NCBI RefSeq assembly: GCF_002114285.1
Contig: NZ_NEDJ01000001.1
Coordinates: 89,529-153,528, forward strand
Source of the DNA: Halorubrum ezzemoulense DSM 17463
GTDB lineage: Archaea; Halobacteriota; Halobacteria; Halobacteriales; Haloferacaceae
DNA: 64,000 bases
Reading direction: 5' to 3'
Positions 1 to 7,161 of this stretch are shown here, piece by piece. The first letter of the stretch is position 1, and the number at the start of each line of letters is the position of its first letter. Below the pieces are notes generated by a model, which was not told the DNA's origin, searched no databases, and was given only the letters and a program-made list of their open reading frames with translations. Both the position numbers and the translations under genes were made by a program.

Positions 1-736
1 CTCCTTCGCGTACGTCCCGATCCCCGAGTCGGCGGCGACGCTGCCGCGCGGGCGCGCCCCGGTCGACGAGCCGGTCCCGACCTACGGCGACCTCGACCTC
101 CCGTTCGCCGTCCCGGAGGCCCTGCGCGAGGTGCCCGTCCACGCCGACCCCGAGTTCCCGGGCGTTCACGGCCGCGAGCGCGCGACGTACGGCGACCCGC
201 ACGGGGTGAAGGCCGGGCGGATCGCGACCCTCGAACCCGGCGACCGGCTCCTGTTCTACGCGACGCTGTCGCTGCGGCCGCGCGACTGGGCCGGACCGGG
301 CGACGAGCGCCCCGGCGACGCGGGCGCGGACGACCGCGGCGGCGCGTGGCTCCGAGAGCACGGCGTCGCCGTCGACGACGACCTCGCCCCCGACTGGGGC
401 GCGTACCTCTTCGCGGGGATCCGGATCGAGCGCGTACTCTCGCCGGCCGAGGGCGACGGTGTCGTCGACCGCGCCGCCGCCGCCGCCGCGGCGCCGACCA
501 ACGCGCACCTGAAGCGGGACCCGTTCGACGCCCGCGTCGTCGCGGTCGGCGACCCGGACGCGTCCGGCCGCTTCGACCGGGTCGTTCCGCTGAGTGCGCC
601 CGACGCAGGGGTGGAAGCGAACCCGATCGTCACCGACCTGTCGAGCGACTCCGGGAAGGGGCCCTGGTGGCGCCGCCCGATGGGCTTCGACGCGGCGGCG
701 ACCGCGGAGCTGCTGGCGCAGATCGACCGGGTGTGA
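1..736 (+). CDS. Nmad3-like protein (nucleotide-modification-associated family), 5' truncated by window edge
   Basis: The frame is open from base 2, so the N-terminus lies outside the window; 244 codons are visible, ending at TGA 734-736. A GTG at 131 could be mistaken for a start, but the frame continues upstream with coding sequence (SFAYVPIPESAATLPRG). The FAYVPIPE stretch, the later LEPGDRLLFYATL and the C-terminal GPWWRRPMGF recall the family called nucleotide modification associated domain 3, inferred in the literature to act on modified nucleotides but without a settled activity. The assignment rests on remembered motif resemblance only. No neighbour inside the window supports a specific role. 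Confidence 0.6.
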   Translation, partial: SFAYVPIPESAATLPRGRAPVDEPVPTYGDLDLPFAVPEALREVPVHADPEFPGVHGRERATYGDPHGVKAGRIATLEPGDRLLFYATLSLRPRDWAGPGDERPGDAGADDRGGAWLREHGVAVDDDLAPDWGAYLFAGIRIERVLSPAEGDGVVDRAAAAAAAPTNAHLKRDPFDARVVAVGDPDASGRFDRVVPLSAPDAGVEANPIVTDLSSDSGKGPWWRRPMGFDAAATAELLAQIDRV

Positions 737-796
737 GGGGCGACCGACGCGGCGCGAGGGGGCGGCGCGACGGGACGCCGCGTCCGCCGCCACCGC

Positions 797-805
797 GATT
801 TATGA
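797..805 (+). promoter_or_regulatory. TATA box for the DoxX-like gene
   Basis: The sequence gatttatga lies 24-32 bases before the ATG at 829, the spacing expected for a haloarchaeal leaderless transcript. It stands out in a GC-rich stretch. Confidence 0.6.
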
Positions 806-828
806 GGCGCGGCCGCGTTGTGTGCGGT

Positions 829-1242
829 ATGAGCGACGACGAAACACCAGACGCGAGCGACGAGGCGACCGGCCGCGGCGCGCCGTCGCGGCTCGGGCGC
901 GTCCTCCTAGGCGCCGGCCTCGCCGCGCAGGCCTCGGAGGACTTCCGCGACATGGACGACACGATCGAGTACGCCGAGTCGGCGGGCGTTCCGATGCCGG
1001 ACGTGGCCGCGCCGTTCGCCTCCGGCATGATGATCGTCGCCGGCGTCGGCATCGCGCTCTGGCGGCTCCCGCGGGTCGCGACCGGCGCGGCGGTCGCGTT
1101 CCTGACCGTCGTCACCGCGACGATGCACGACTTCTGGAACGCCGACGAGGACGACAAGGGCGGCGAGCGGCTCGCCTTCTTCGGCAACCTCGCGATGCTC
1201 GGCGGGGCGCTGGTGTTCCTGCGCGAGGCGTACAAGGACTGA
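829..1242 (+). CDS. DoxX family membrane protein
   Basis: 137 residues starting at the ATG at 829, placed by the TATA box upstream; longer in-frame starts run back into the preceding gene. After a polar acidic N-terminus come roughly three to four hydrophobic segments (around residues 24-30, 62-85, 87-103 and 118-133). The motif TATMHDFWN before the last segment is typical of DoxX-type small membrane proteins. The family has been linked to redox or quinone-associated membrane functions in some bacteria, but the substrate here is unknown. The gene ends 18 bases before the convergent CBS-domain gene. Confidence 0.7.
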   Translation: MSDDETPDASDEATGRGAPSRLGRVLLGAGLAAQASEDFRDMDDTIEYAESAGVPMPDVAAPFASGMMIVAGVGIALWRLPRVATGAAVAFLTVVTATMHDFWNADEDDKGGERLAFFGNLAMLGGALVFLREAYKD

Positions 1243-1260
1243 CCGGAGTCGTGTCGCGCG

Positions 1261-2337
1261 CTACAGTTCGCCGGCGTCCAGCGGGTCCTCCAGCTGGCCC
1301 ATCACCGCCTCCATGGCGTCGGTCGCGGTGAGCAGGCCGACGACCTCGCCGTCAGCGACGACCAGGGCGAGCTCCTGCGACTCCGCCTGGAACCGGTCGT
1401 AGGCGTCGCTGACGCTCGCGTCGGGGGAGACCGTCAGCGGGGGGGCCGCGACGTCCGCGAACGTCAGGTCGCCGTCGCGGAGCGCGTCGAAGCGGCTCAC
1501 GATCGAGGGGGCGTACACGATCCCCTCGAAGTCGCCCCGGTCCTCGCCCACGAGCGGGAAGCGCGTGTGCGGGGTGTCCCGGATCCGGTCGAGGTTCTCG
1601 TCGACCGACGCCGTCGTGGTCAGCGAGACGATCTCGTCGGGCCGCGTCATCACGTCCGCGACGGTGACCCGATCCACGTCGAGCGCGTTGAGAATCTCCT
1701 CGCGCCGTTCCTTCGGTAGCTCGATGTCTTCCATCATCGAGCCGAGGCGGGTGCGGAGCTGCGCGCGCGTCTCCAGCACCTCCCCTTCGGCCTCGGTCCA
1801 CGACCCGGTCATCTCGACGCCGAAGAGCCCCAGCGTCGCCTTCGCGACCCAGTCGCCGAACTTGATCAGCGGCGAGATGCTCCAGGCGAACCAGTACAGC
1901 GGCCGAGCGCCGTAGTTCGCGACCTGCTTCGAGCGCTCGACGCCGAGATACGTCGGCGTCTGCTCGCCGTGAGTCAGGTGGACCATGTTGATGAGGAAAA
2001 AACCCAACAGCGAGCCCGCGCCGGCCGACGCGAGCGCGGTGTTCTCGAATATCGGCGCGAAGATCGCCGCAAGCCCCGGCTCGGCGACAATACCGAGCGC
2101 GATGCTCGTGCCGGAGATCCACACCTGGCAGGTGGTGAGGTAGAACTCCAGGTCGTCCGTCATCTCCCAGGCGCGCCGCAGTCCGGGGGTGTCCATCTCC
2201 GACTCCGGGTACTGCCGGAGGCGCGTCAGGCCGAACTCGACCGCCACGAAGTACGCGTTGATCAGGATGAGGAGGACGCCCGCGGCCACGCGGAGCGCGA
2301 CCTCGGTCGGGGGCATCGTCGTCGCGAGCGGGATCAT
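1261..2337 (-). CDS. CNNM (DUF21) membrane protein with CBS domain pair
   Basis: 358 residues. The N-terminal half (about 1-180) is a DUF21/CNNM transmembrane domain: hydrophobic segments at about 13-33, 75-90 and 100-118 and the conserved-looking LTHGEQTPTYLGVERSKQVA stretch. The C-terminal part (about 215-350) is a CBS pair, with VADVMTRPDEIVSL and the final GEVVGLLTATDAMEAVMG. Proteins of this CorB/CorC/CNNM class are membrane proteins implicated in Mg2+ or other cation efflux, with CBS domains sensing adenine nucleotides. Substrate here is inferred only from the family. Separated by 54 bases from hisS, which reads the same way. Confidence 0.85.
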   Translation of the reverse strand: MIPLATTMPPTEVALRVAAGVLLILINAYFVAVEFGLTRLRQYPESEMDTPGLRRAWEMTDDLEFYLTTCQVWISGTSIALGIVAEPGLAAIFAPIFENTALASAGAGSLLGFFLINMVHLTHGEQTPTYLGVERSKQVANYGARPLYWFAWSISPLIKFGDWVAKATLGLFGVEMTGSWTEAEGEVLETRAQLRTRLGSMMEDIELPKERREEILNALDVDRVTVADVMTRPDEIVSLTTTASVDENLDRIRDTPHTRFPLVGEDRGDFEGIVYAPSIVSRFDALRDGDLTFADVAAPPLTVSPDASVSDAYDRFQAESQELALVVADGEVVGLLTATDAMEAVMGQLEDPLDAGEL

Positions 2338-2391
2338 CGTCTCCCGTTCCCCGTGCGACCCTGAAAAGGGTTCAGGCCGCGACCGACGCGC

Positions 2392-3714
2392 CTACTCGTA
2401 GTCCTCGTACGTCGGGAGCCCCTCCTCGGGCGGGAACTCCTCGACAGGCACCGTCGTCTCGTCGCCGCTTTCCATGTCCTTCACCGTGTACTCGCCGTTC
2501 TCGAGGTCGCGCTCACCGACGACCACGACCGTCTCGGCGTTGATCGAGTCGGCGTAGCCCAACTGCGCGCCGAACGAGCGGTCGGAGACGTCCTGTTCGA
2601 CCACCACGTCGTCGCCGAGCGCGCGGAGGTCGCTCGCGAGCGCGGCCGCCTCGCCCCGCGTGTCGCCCACGCCGAGCACGTAGTAGTCGGTCGAGAGCTC
2701 CTCGTCCGGCCAGACCCCGGCGCGCTGGCAGAGCAGCTTGAGAGTGGCGTGGCCGGGGGCGACCCCGACCGCGGGGGTGGGCTGGCCGCCGAAGCTCTCG
2801 ATGAGGTCGTCGTAGCGCCCGCCGCCGAAGACGGAGCGGGACACCTCGCCGGTGGAGTCGAAGCACTCGAAGACGACCCCGGTGTAGTAGTCGAGCCCGC
2901 GGGCGGTCGTCAGGGACACGTCGCAGAACTCGCCCGCACCGAAGTCGGCGGCGGCGGCGAGGACGTTCCGGAGGTTCTCGACCGCGGCCTCGACCGACTC
3001 GTCGCCCGCCTCGGCGACCGCGTCGAGGTCGTCGACGGTCTCCACCCCCGCGATGAGGTCGTCGAAGTCGCGCGCGGTGTCGCGGGCGAGGCCCGCGTCG
3101 GAGAGCAGTCCGACGTACTCGGCGTCGTCGACCTTCGCGCGCTTGTCGACCGCGCGGATCGCGGCAGCGGTGTCGACCGCGTCGGGGTCGGCGGCGAGCG
3201 ACCGGACGAGGCCGCCGAGGATGTCGCGGTGCGAGACGCGGAACTCGAAGTCGTCGCCGGTGAGTCCGAGGTCGGTCAGGGCGTCGGCGGCGGTCGCGAG
3301 CACCTCGGCGTCGGCCTCGGGCGCCGACGAGCCGAACACGTCGATGTTCGTCTGGTAGAACTCGCGGAACCGGCCCTGCTGGACCTGCTCGTAGCGCCAG
3401 AACGGGCGGGTGGAGACCCACTTGATCGGCTTCGACAGCTCCTGGCCCTTCTCGACGACCATCCGCGCGACCGTCGGCGTGAGCTCCGGCGTCATCGAGA
3501 CGCCGCGGCCGCCCTTGTCGTCGAAGGCGTACAGCTCCTCGACGATCTCCTCGCCGGATTTGTCCACGTACATCTCCGTCCGCTCTAGCGCGGGCGTCGC
3601 GATCTCGCGGAAGCCGTGGCGGGCCGCCGCGTCCTCGATCGCGTCGGTCACCTCGCGGCGGGCGGACTGCTCGCCGGGGTAGAAGTCGCGGAAGCCTTTG
3701 AGGCCGTCGTACAT
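2392..3714 (-). CDS. hisS: Histidyl-tRNA synthetase
   Basis: 440 residues, the usual length. This class II synthetase charges tRNA-His in the cytoplasm. Visible signatures: N-terminal GLKGFRDFYP, class II motif 2 around residues 105-125 (STRPFWRYEQVQQGRFREF), the histidine-specific TTARGLDYYTG around residue 270, and the FGGGRYDDLIESFGG motif 3 region. The C-terminal anticodon-binding domain (YYVLGVGDTRGEA onward) is complete. It ends TYEDYE just before the stop. A T-rich box lies about 27-32 bases upstream of the ATG. It is probably transcribed alone. Confidence 0.97.
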   Translation of the reverse strand: MYDGLKGFRDFYPGEQSARREVTDAIEDAAARHGFREIATPALERTEMYVDKSGEEIVEELYAFDDKGGRGVSMTPELTPTVARMVVEKGQELSKPIKWVSTRPFWRYEQVQQGRFREFYQTNIDVFGSSAPEADAEVLATAADALTDLGLTGDDFEFRVSHRDILGGLVRSLAADPDAVDTAAAIRAVDKRAKVDDAEYVGLLSDAGLARDTARDFDDLIAGVETVDDLDAVAEAGDESVEAAVENLRNVLAAAADFGAGEFCDVSLTTARGLDYYTGVVFECFDSTGEVSRSVFGGGRYDDLIESFGGQPTPAVGVAPGHATLKLLCQRAGVWPDEELSTDYYVLGVGDTRGEAAALASDLRALGDDVVVEQDVSDRSFGAQLGYADSINAETVVVVGERDLENGEYTVKDMESGDETTVPVEEFPPEEGLPTYEDYE

Positions 3715-3740
3715 GGACGCCGGTTCGGCGAGCGCCCGCT

Positions 3741-3750
3741 TGAAAGCATC
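3741..3750 (-). promoter_or_regulatory. Probable TATA box of hisS
   Basis: On the minus strand this reads gatgctttca, 27-36 bases before the hisS ATG at 3714. Spacing fits a leaderless haloarchaeal promoter; composition is only moderately AT-rich. Confidence 0.45.
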
Positions 3751-3817
3751 CCTTCGGGGCGGGACAGCCGGGATCGGCGCGCGGTCGCGGCCGAGGGGCG
3801 GCGGCTCCGCGGGCCGT

Positions 3818-4273
3818 CTACTCGCGCTGGTACTCCTTCTGGAATCCGCGGAACTCGGTCCGGTGGGCCTCCTCGTCCGAGAGCAGCGTCACGGCGAGGT
3901 CCTCGGTCACCGGGTCGTCCGCCGCCTCCGCGGCGTCGATCAGGTCGCGGTACGTCGCGATCGCGTCCTCCTCGGCGTCGAGCACGCCGTTGATGACGGC
4001 CAACACGTCCGTCGAGTCCTCGGGCGGCTGGAGCGACTCCTGCCCGGCGGGGAACTCGGCGGAGCCGGGCGGCCGCGCGTCGAGCTGTTTGAGCCGCTGC
4101 CCGAGCTGTTCGGCGTGGCCGAGCTCCTCCTGGACGTCCTGTTTGAGGCTCTCTTTGATCTCCTCGGCCCGGACGCCGTCGAGGACGATCGCGTTCGTCT
4201 GGTAGTTCATCACGGTCTCGATCTCGTCGGCGTACGCCGTCTTGAGCAGGTCGACGACTCGGTCGGATGACAT
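3818..4273 (-). CDS. Ferritin-like di-iron domain protein (rubrerythrin/bacterioferritin type)
   Basis: 151 residues from the ATG at 4273; the longer in-frame open reading extends into the upstream gene and is not used. The four-helix ferritin-like pattern is visible: a first Glu around residues 17-19 (ADEIETVMNY), ExxH at 50-53 (EELGHAE), Glu 101/102 (DAEEDAIATY) and ExxH at 134-137 (SDEEAHRTEF). That is the full set of di-iron ligands. Such proteins store iron or detoxify peroxide. No rubredoxin domain is attached, so it is not a classical rubrerythrin. Lies between hisS and a PP-loop gene. Confidence 0.85.
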   Translation of the reverse strand: MSSDRVVDLLKTAYADEIETVMNYQTNAIVLDGVRAEEIKESLKQDVQEELGHAEQLGQRLKQLDARPPGSAEFPAGQESLQPPEDSTDVLAVINGVLDAEEDAIATYRDLIDAAEAADDPVTEDLAVTLLSDEEAHRTEFRGFQKEYQRE

Positions 4274-4331
4274 GCCCGACGCTACGACCGCGGGGTCGAA
4301 AGGAGTTCCGGCGCTTCCGGGTCTGCGGGAG

Positions 4332-4925
4332 TCAGTCGGTCCGGCCGTGGACGTACGTCTGGTCGTGGTCCGGGAACACCTCTCCCACCGTGCCCTCGCC
4401 GTACTCGTCGGCGATGAGCGTCCGGAGCTCGTCCTCGTAGTCGGCCTTGGGGACCTCCTCGCTGGGTCCCTGCTGGACGTCGAAGGTCGCCCCGACGAGC
4501 TGGTCGACGGCGTGGCGGCCGAACCCGGAGAGCGGGGAGATGTAGTCGATCCCGCTTCGATCCTCGAGGCTCTGCGCCTGCGCCCGCGACACCGTGGGGA
4601 CGCGGTCGTCGCGGCGGGTGCCGTCCGCGATGGCGTCGACGTCGAGCGCGGCGATGGTCTCGAGGGCGTGCTCGTGGACGCGCTGGATCCCGTTCCGGGG
4701 GTAGCCGTCCGCGACCATCGTCTCGGCGGCGCGCTCGGCCACTTCGCGGTCGAGGTCGGCCCGCTCGAACGGGAACCCGAGTTCGCCGGCCGCCCGCTCG
4801 GCGTGCTCCCAGTCGTCCGTGAGCCCGAAGCTCCCGGTGACACAGCGGACATCGTAGAACCGGTCGAGCAGGTGGGCGGCCAGCGAGGAGTCTTTCCCCC
4901 CGCTGTACAGCAGCGCGAGCTCCAT
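4332..4925 (-). CDS. PP-loop ATPase (ATP pyrophosphatase superfamily, alpha-hydrolase type)
   Basis: 197 residues. The PP-loop ALLYSGGKDSSLAAHLL begins at residue 4, so the protein belongs to the adenylating N-type ATP pyrophosphatases used in tRNA thiolation, NAD or GMP synthesis. No CxxC zinc motifs or catalytic Cys pair like those of TtuA/NcsA are visible, so tRNA thiolation is not supported. The single Cys near residue 29 is isolated. The ATG directly abuts the stop of the upstream PDCD5 gene with no spacer, so the two are almost certainly co-transcribed. The substrate is unknown. Confidence 0.8.
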   Translation of the reverse strand: MELALLYSGGKDSSLAAHLLDRFYDVRCVTGSFGLTDDWEHAERAAGELGFPFERADLDREVAERAAETMVADGYPRNGIQRVHEHALETIAALDVDAIADGTRRDDRVPTVSRAQAQSLEDRSGIDYISPLSGFGRHAVDQLVGATFDVQQGPSEEVPKADYEDELRTLIADEYGEGTVGEVFPDHDQTYVHGRTD

Positions 4926-5279
4926 CTACCGGCGGCGGATGTCGAAGCTCTTCTGTTCGGGCTGGAGCTCTTTGAGCAGGTCGCGCATCTGGTCCTCGTC
5001 GATCTGTCCCTGAATGCGTCCGCTCTGCGCCAGCGCGGCGACCTGTTTCTTCACCTTCTCGCCGAACTGCGGCTTCGACATCTCGACCGCGTTGAGGCGC
5101 TGGCGGGCTCCGTCGGTGAGGTACTGTTTCAGCACCGCCTCCTGCTGGGCCTCGGCGCGCTCTTGGGCCTGCTGTTGGGCCTCCGCGGCGTCGCCCTCGC
5201 CGCCCTGTCGCTCGCGAAGCTCCTCCATCTTCTGTTCGCGCAGTTCTTCGAGCCGCTCGTCGTCTGGGTTACCGCTCAT
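4926..5279 (-). CDS. DNA-binding protein of the PDCD5 family
   Basis: 117 residues from the ATG at 5277-5279; a longer open frame upstream has no promoter support. Sequence is [21 protein letters not shown], a Gln/Ala/Glu-rich helical segment (about residues 25-50), then the three-helix core [21 protein letters not shown] with a C-terminal tail ending QKSFDIRRR. This matches archaeal PDCD5-type dsDNA-binding proteins in length and order. Their cellular role in archaea is not established. It is the first gene of a two-gene unit with the PP-loop ATPase. Confidence 0.9.
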   Translation of the reverse strand: MSGNPDDERLEELREQKMEELRERQGGEGDAAEAQQQAQERAEAQQEAVLKQYLTDGARQRLNAVEMSKPQFGEKVKKQVAALAQSGRIQGQIDEDQMRDLLKELQPEQKSFDIRRR

Positions 5280-5386
5280 ACGCACCCGTTCTCGGTCCGT
5301 GCGAAAAACCATTTCGGAGGTCGCGACCCGCGCGGAACGGCCGGAGCCGCCCGCAGAACCGTCGACGCCGACGGGGACGGTCCGCG

Positions 5387-5395
5387 TCGTTTAAA
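5387..5395 (+). promoter_or_regulatory. TATA box of nmd3
   Basis: cgtttaaac lies 26-34 bases before the ATG at 5421 in otherwise GC-rich DNA, the expected leaderless-promoter position. Confidence 0.6.
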
Positions 5396-5420
5396 CGGGC
5401 CCTCGGCGTAGCCGCGGGTA

Positions 5421-6566
5421 ATGAGCGAGTCGCGGGAGTTCTGTCCGCGCTGCGGCGACCCGGTCCCCGAGCGGCGCGACCCCCTTCCGGGCGAGCCGCG
5501 CGGGCGAGACGCGCTGCTCTGCGACGACTGCTACTTCGAGGACTTCGACCTGGTCGACGCCCCCGACCGGATCGAGGTGTTGGTTTGTTCCGGCTGCGGC
5601 GCCGTCAGGCGCGGCGAGTCGTGGCGCGACGTCGGCGCGCGCGACTACACCGACGTCGCCGTCGACGAGGTCGCGGAGGCGCTCGGCGTCCACGTCGACG
5701 CCGAGGAGGTCGAGTGGGGCGTCGAGCCCGAGCAGGTCGACGAGAACACGGTCCGGATGCACTGCCGCTTCTCGGGCGTCGTCCGCGGGACCCTCCGCTC
5801 CGCGGAGGGGACGGTCCCCGTGAAGATATCACGGGGGACCTGCGACCGCTGCGGGCGCATCGCCGGCGGCTACTACGCCGGGATCGTTCAGGTCCGCGCG
5901 GACGAGCGCGACCTCACCCCGGCGGAGCGCGCCGAGGCGCTCGACATCGCGGAGTCGTACGTCGCCGACCAGGAGGCCGACGGCGACCGCGAGGCGTTCA
6001 TCACCGAGGTGAACGAGACCGACGACGGGCCGGACATCAAGCTCTCCTCGAACCGGCTCGCGCAGAACGTGGCGACGCGGATCACCGAGTCGCTCGGCGG
6101 GAGCTTCGAGTCGTATCCGACGCTCGTCACCGAGGACGGCGACGGCAACGAGGTGTACCGCGTCACGTTCGCGGTGCGGCTGCCGAAGTACGCGGAGGGC
6201 GAGATCGTCGACCCTGAGGACGGCGACGGGCCGGTCCTCGTCACGGGCGTCTCGGGCCGTCTCCAGGGGATCCGGCTCGCGAGCGGCGCGGAGTACACGT
6301 CCGCGTTCGCGGACGCGGAGGCCCCCGACGCGACCCGGCTCGGGACCCGCGCGGACGCGACGGAGACCACCGTGGTGACCGTCGAAGACGAGAACGCGAT
6401 CCAGGTGCTCGACCCCGTCACCTACGAGGCGAAGACCGTCCCGAACCCGGCGTTCGTCGACGGCGACGCCGACGTGGTCCTCGCGTTCGAACACGGCGGT
6501 GAGGTCCACCTCGTGCCCGACGACGAGGCGGAACGGACCGCGGAGTCGGCTCGGAGCGGCAACTGA
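5421..6566 (+). CDS. nmd3: NMD3-family ribosome-associated protein
   Basis: 381 residues. Four CxxC pairs are visible: Cys8/11 (FCPRCG), Cys34/37 (CDDC), Cys56/59 (CSGC) and one near residues 138-141 (CDRC), forming two probable zinc sites as in the N-terminal domain of NMD3. The rest continues with the NMD3 pattern, including ADQEADGDREAFITEV and DIKLSSNRLAQNVA and beta-rich C-terminal domains. In eukaryotes NMD3 is the 60S export adaptor; in archaea, without nuclear export, a role in late large-subunit assembly is inferred. Stands alone with its own promoter. Confidence 0.93.
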   Translation: MSESREFCPRCGDPVPERRDPLPGEPRGRDALLCDDCYFEDFDLVDAPDRIEVLVCSGCGAVRRGESWRDVGARDYTDVAVDEVAEALGVHVDAEEVEWGVEPEQVDENTVRMHCRFSGVVRGTLRSAEGTVPVKISRGTCDRCGRIAGGYYAGIVQVRADERDLTPAERAEALDIAESYVADQEADGDREAFITEVNETDDGPDIKLSSNRLAQNVATRITESLGGSFESYPTLVTEDGDGNEVYRVTFAVRLPKYAEGEIVDPEDGDGPVLVTGVSGRLQGIRLASGAEYTSAFADAEAPDATRLGTRADATETTVVTVEDENAIQVLDPVTYEAKTVPNPAFVDGDADVVLAFEHGGEVHLVPDDEAERTAESARSGN

Positions 6567-6692
6567 GGGATCGCTGCGAGCCGGACCGAACGCGCTACGA
6601 GGACGGCTGGAGGGCCGTAGAACTGATCGTTCGTGAGACGGCGTCGCGAAAACCGTCGACGCGTCGGCATCCCCGACCGCGGGGGACACCGC

Positions 6693-6884
6693 TCAGTCGG
6701 CGCGGGCGGGCTGCTCGCAGCCGAGCGCGGCGGCGCGCTCGGACTCCGTTACCTCGATGCCGCGGCGTTCGAGTTGCTCGATGAATTCGGCCTCGCTGAG
6801 CCCTGCCTGTGCGGCCGCCTGCGACAGCGTCAGGGTTCGCGCACCGTACAGCGTCAGCGCACTCGACAGCCCGTTCGTGGCCAT
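6693..6884 (-). CDS. Small haloarchaeal helix-turn-helix-like protein
   Basis: 63 residues, starting MATNGLSSALTLYGARTL. The region TLSQAAAQAGLSEAEFIEQLERRGIEV (about 19-45) looks like a short helix-turn-helix, similar in arrangement to UPF0175-type antitoxin-like proteins (a series starting with 'tlsqAA..agls..ef...l...gi'). No toxin gene lies beside it. An AT-rich box (ttcataatcc on the minus strand, 6905-6914) sits 21-30 bases before the ATG and supports this start. Regulatory function is inferred. Confidence 0.7.
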   Translation of the reverse strand: MATNGLSSALTLYGARTLTLSQAAAQAGLSEAEFIEQLERRGIEVTESERAAALGCEQPARAD

Positions 6885-6951
6885 ACATCCAGTAGTCGCG
6901 TGAGGGATTATGAAGGTTACTACTTCATTCAGGCCCCTGATACACCTTATA

Positions 6952-6965
6952 CGATATATATTGAC
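6952..6965 (+). promoter_or_regulatory. AT-rich promoter-like element
   Basis: The run acgatatatattgac is the most AT-rich stretch in this part and resembles a TATA box. The first in-frame ATG downstream is at 6991, preceded by an unusual purine-rich ggaggtgg at 6979-6986. A second weaker box (gttatacg, 7025-7032) serves the ATG at 7054 better. Which is used is unclear. Confidence 0.4.
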
Positions 6966-7053
6966 GGACGATCGGCTCGGAGGTGGTAATATGACGCACG
7001 CGTCGTCGTCGCTCGCCCGCAGGAGTTATACGCCTCTGCGGTCGAACGCCGAT

Positions 7054-7137
7054 ATGGACAGACAACAGCTCATGGCGTTGTTCTTCGCGTTTCTCATGGT
7101 GAGCTCCATGGTCGCGTACGGCGTCTCGCTGCTGTGA
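7054..7137 (+). CDS. 27-residue single-pass membrane microprotein
   Basis: Begins MDRQQLMALFFAFLMVSSMV and ends AYGVSLL, one hydrophobic helix after a charged MDRQQ start. I recall very similar tiny proteins in other haloarchaea, so it is probably real despite its size. gttatacg at 7025-7032 gives a leaderless start at 7054. An alternative ATG at 6991, with a Shine-Dalgarno-like ggaggtgg just before it, would give a 48-residue form with a polar extension MTHASSSLARRSYTPLRSNA. Function unknown. Confidence 0.6.
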   Translation: MDRQQLMALFFAFLMVSSMVAYGVSLL

Positions 7138-7161
7138 CGGCCGCGTCTGGATAGCGCCTCG

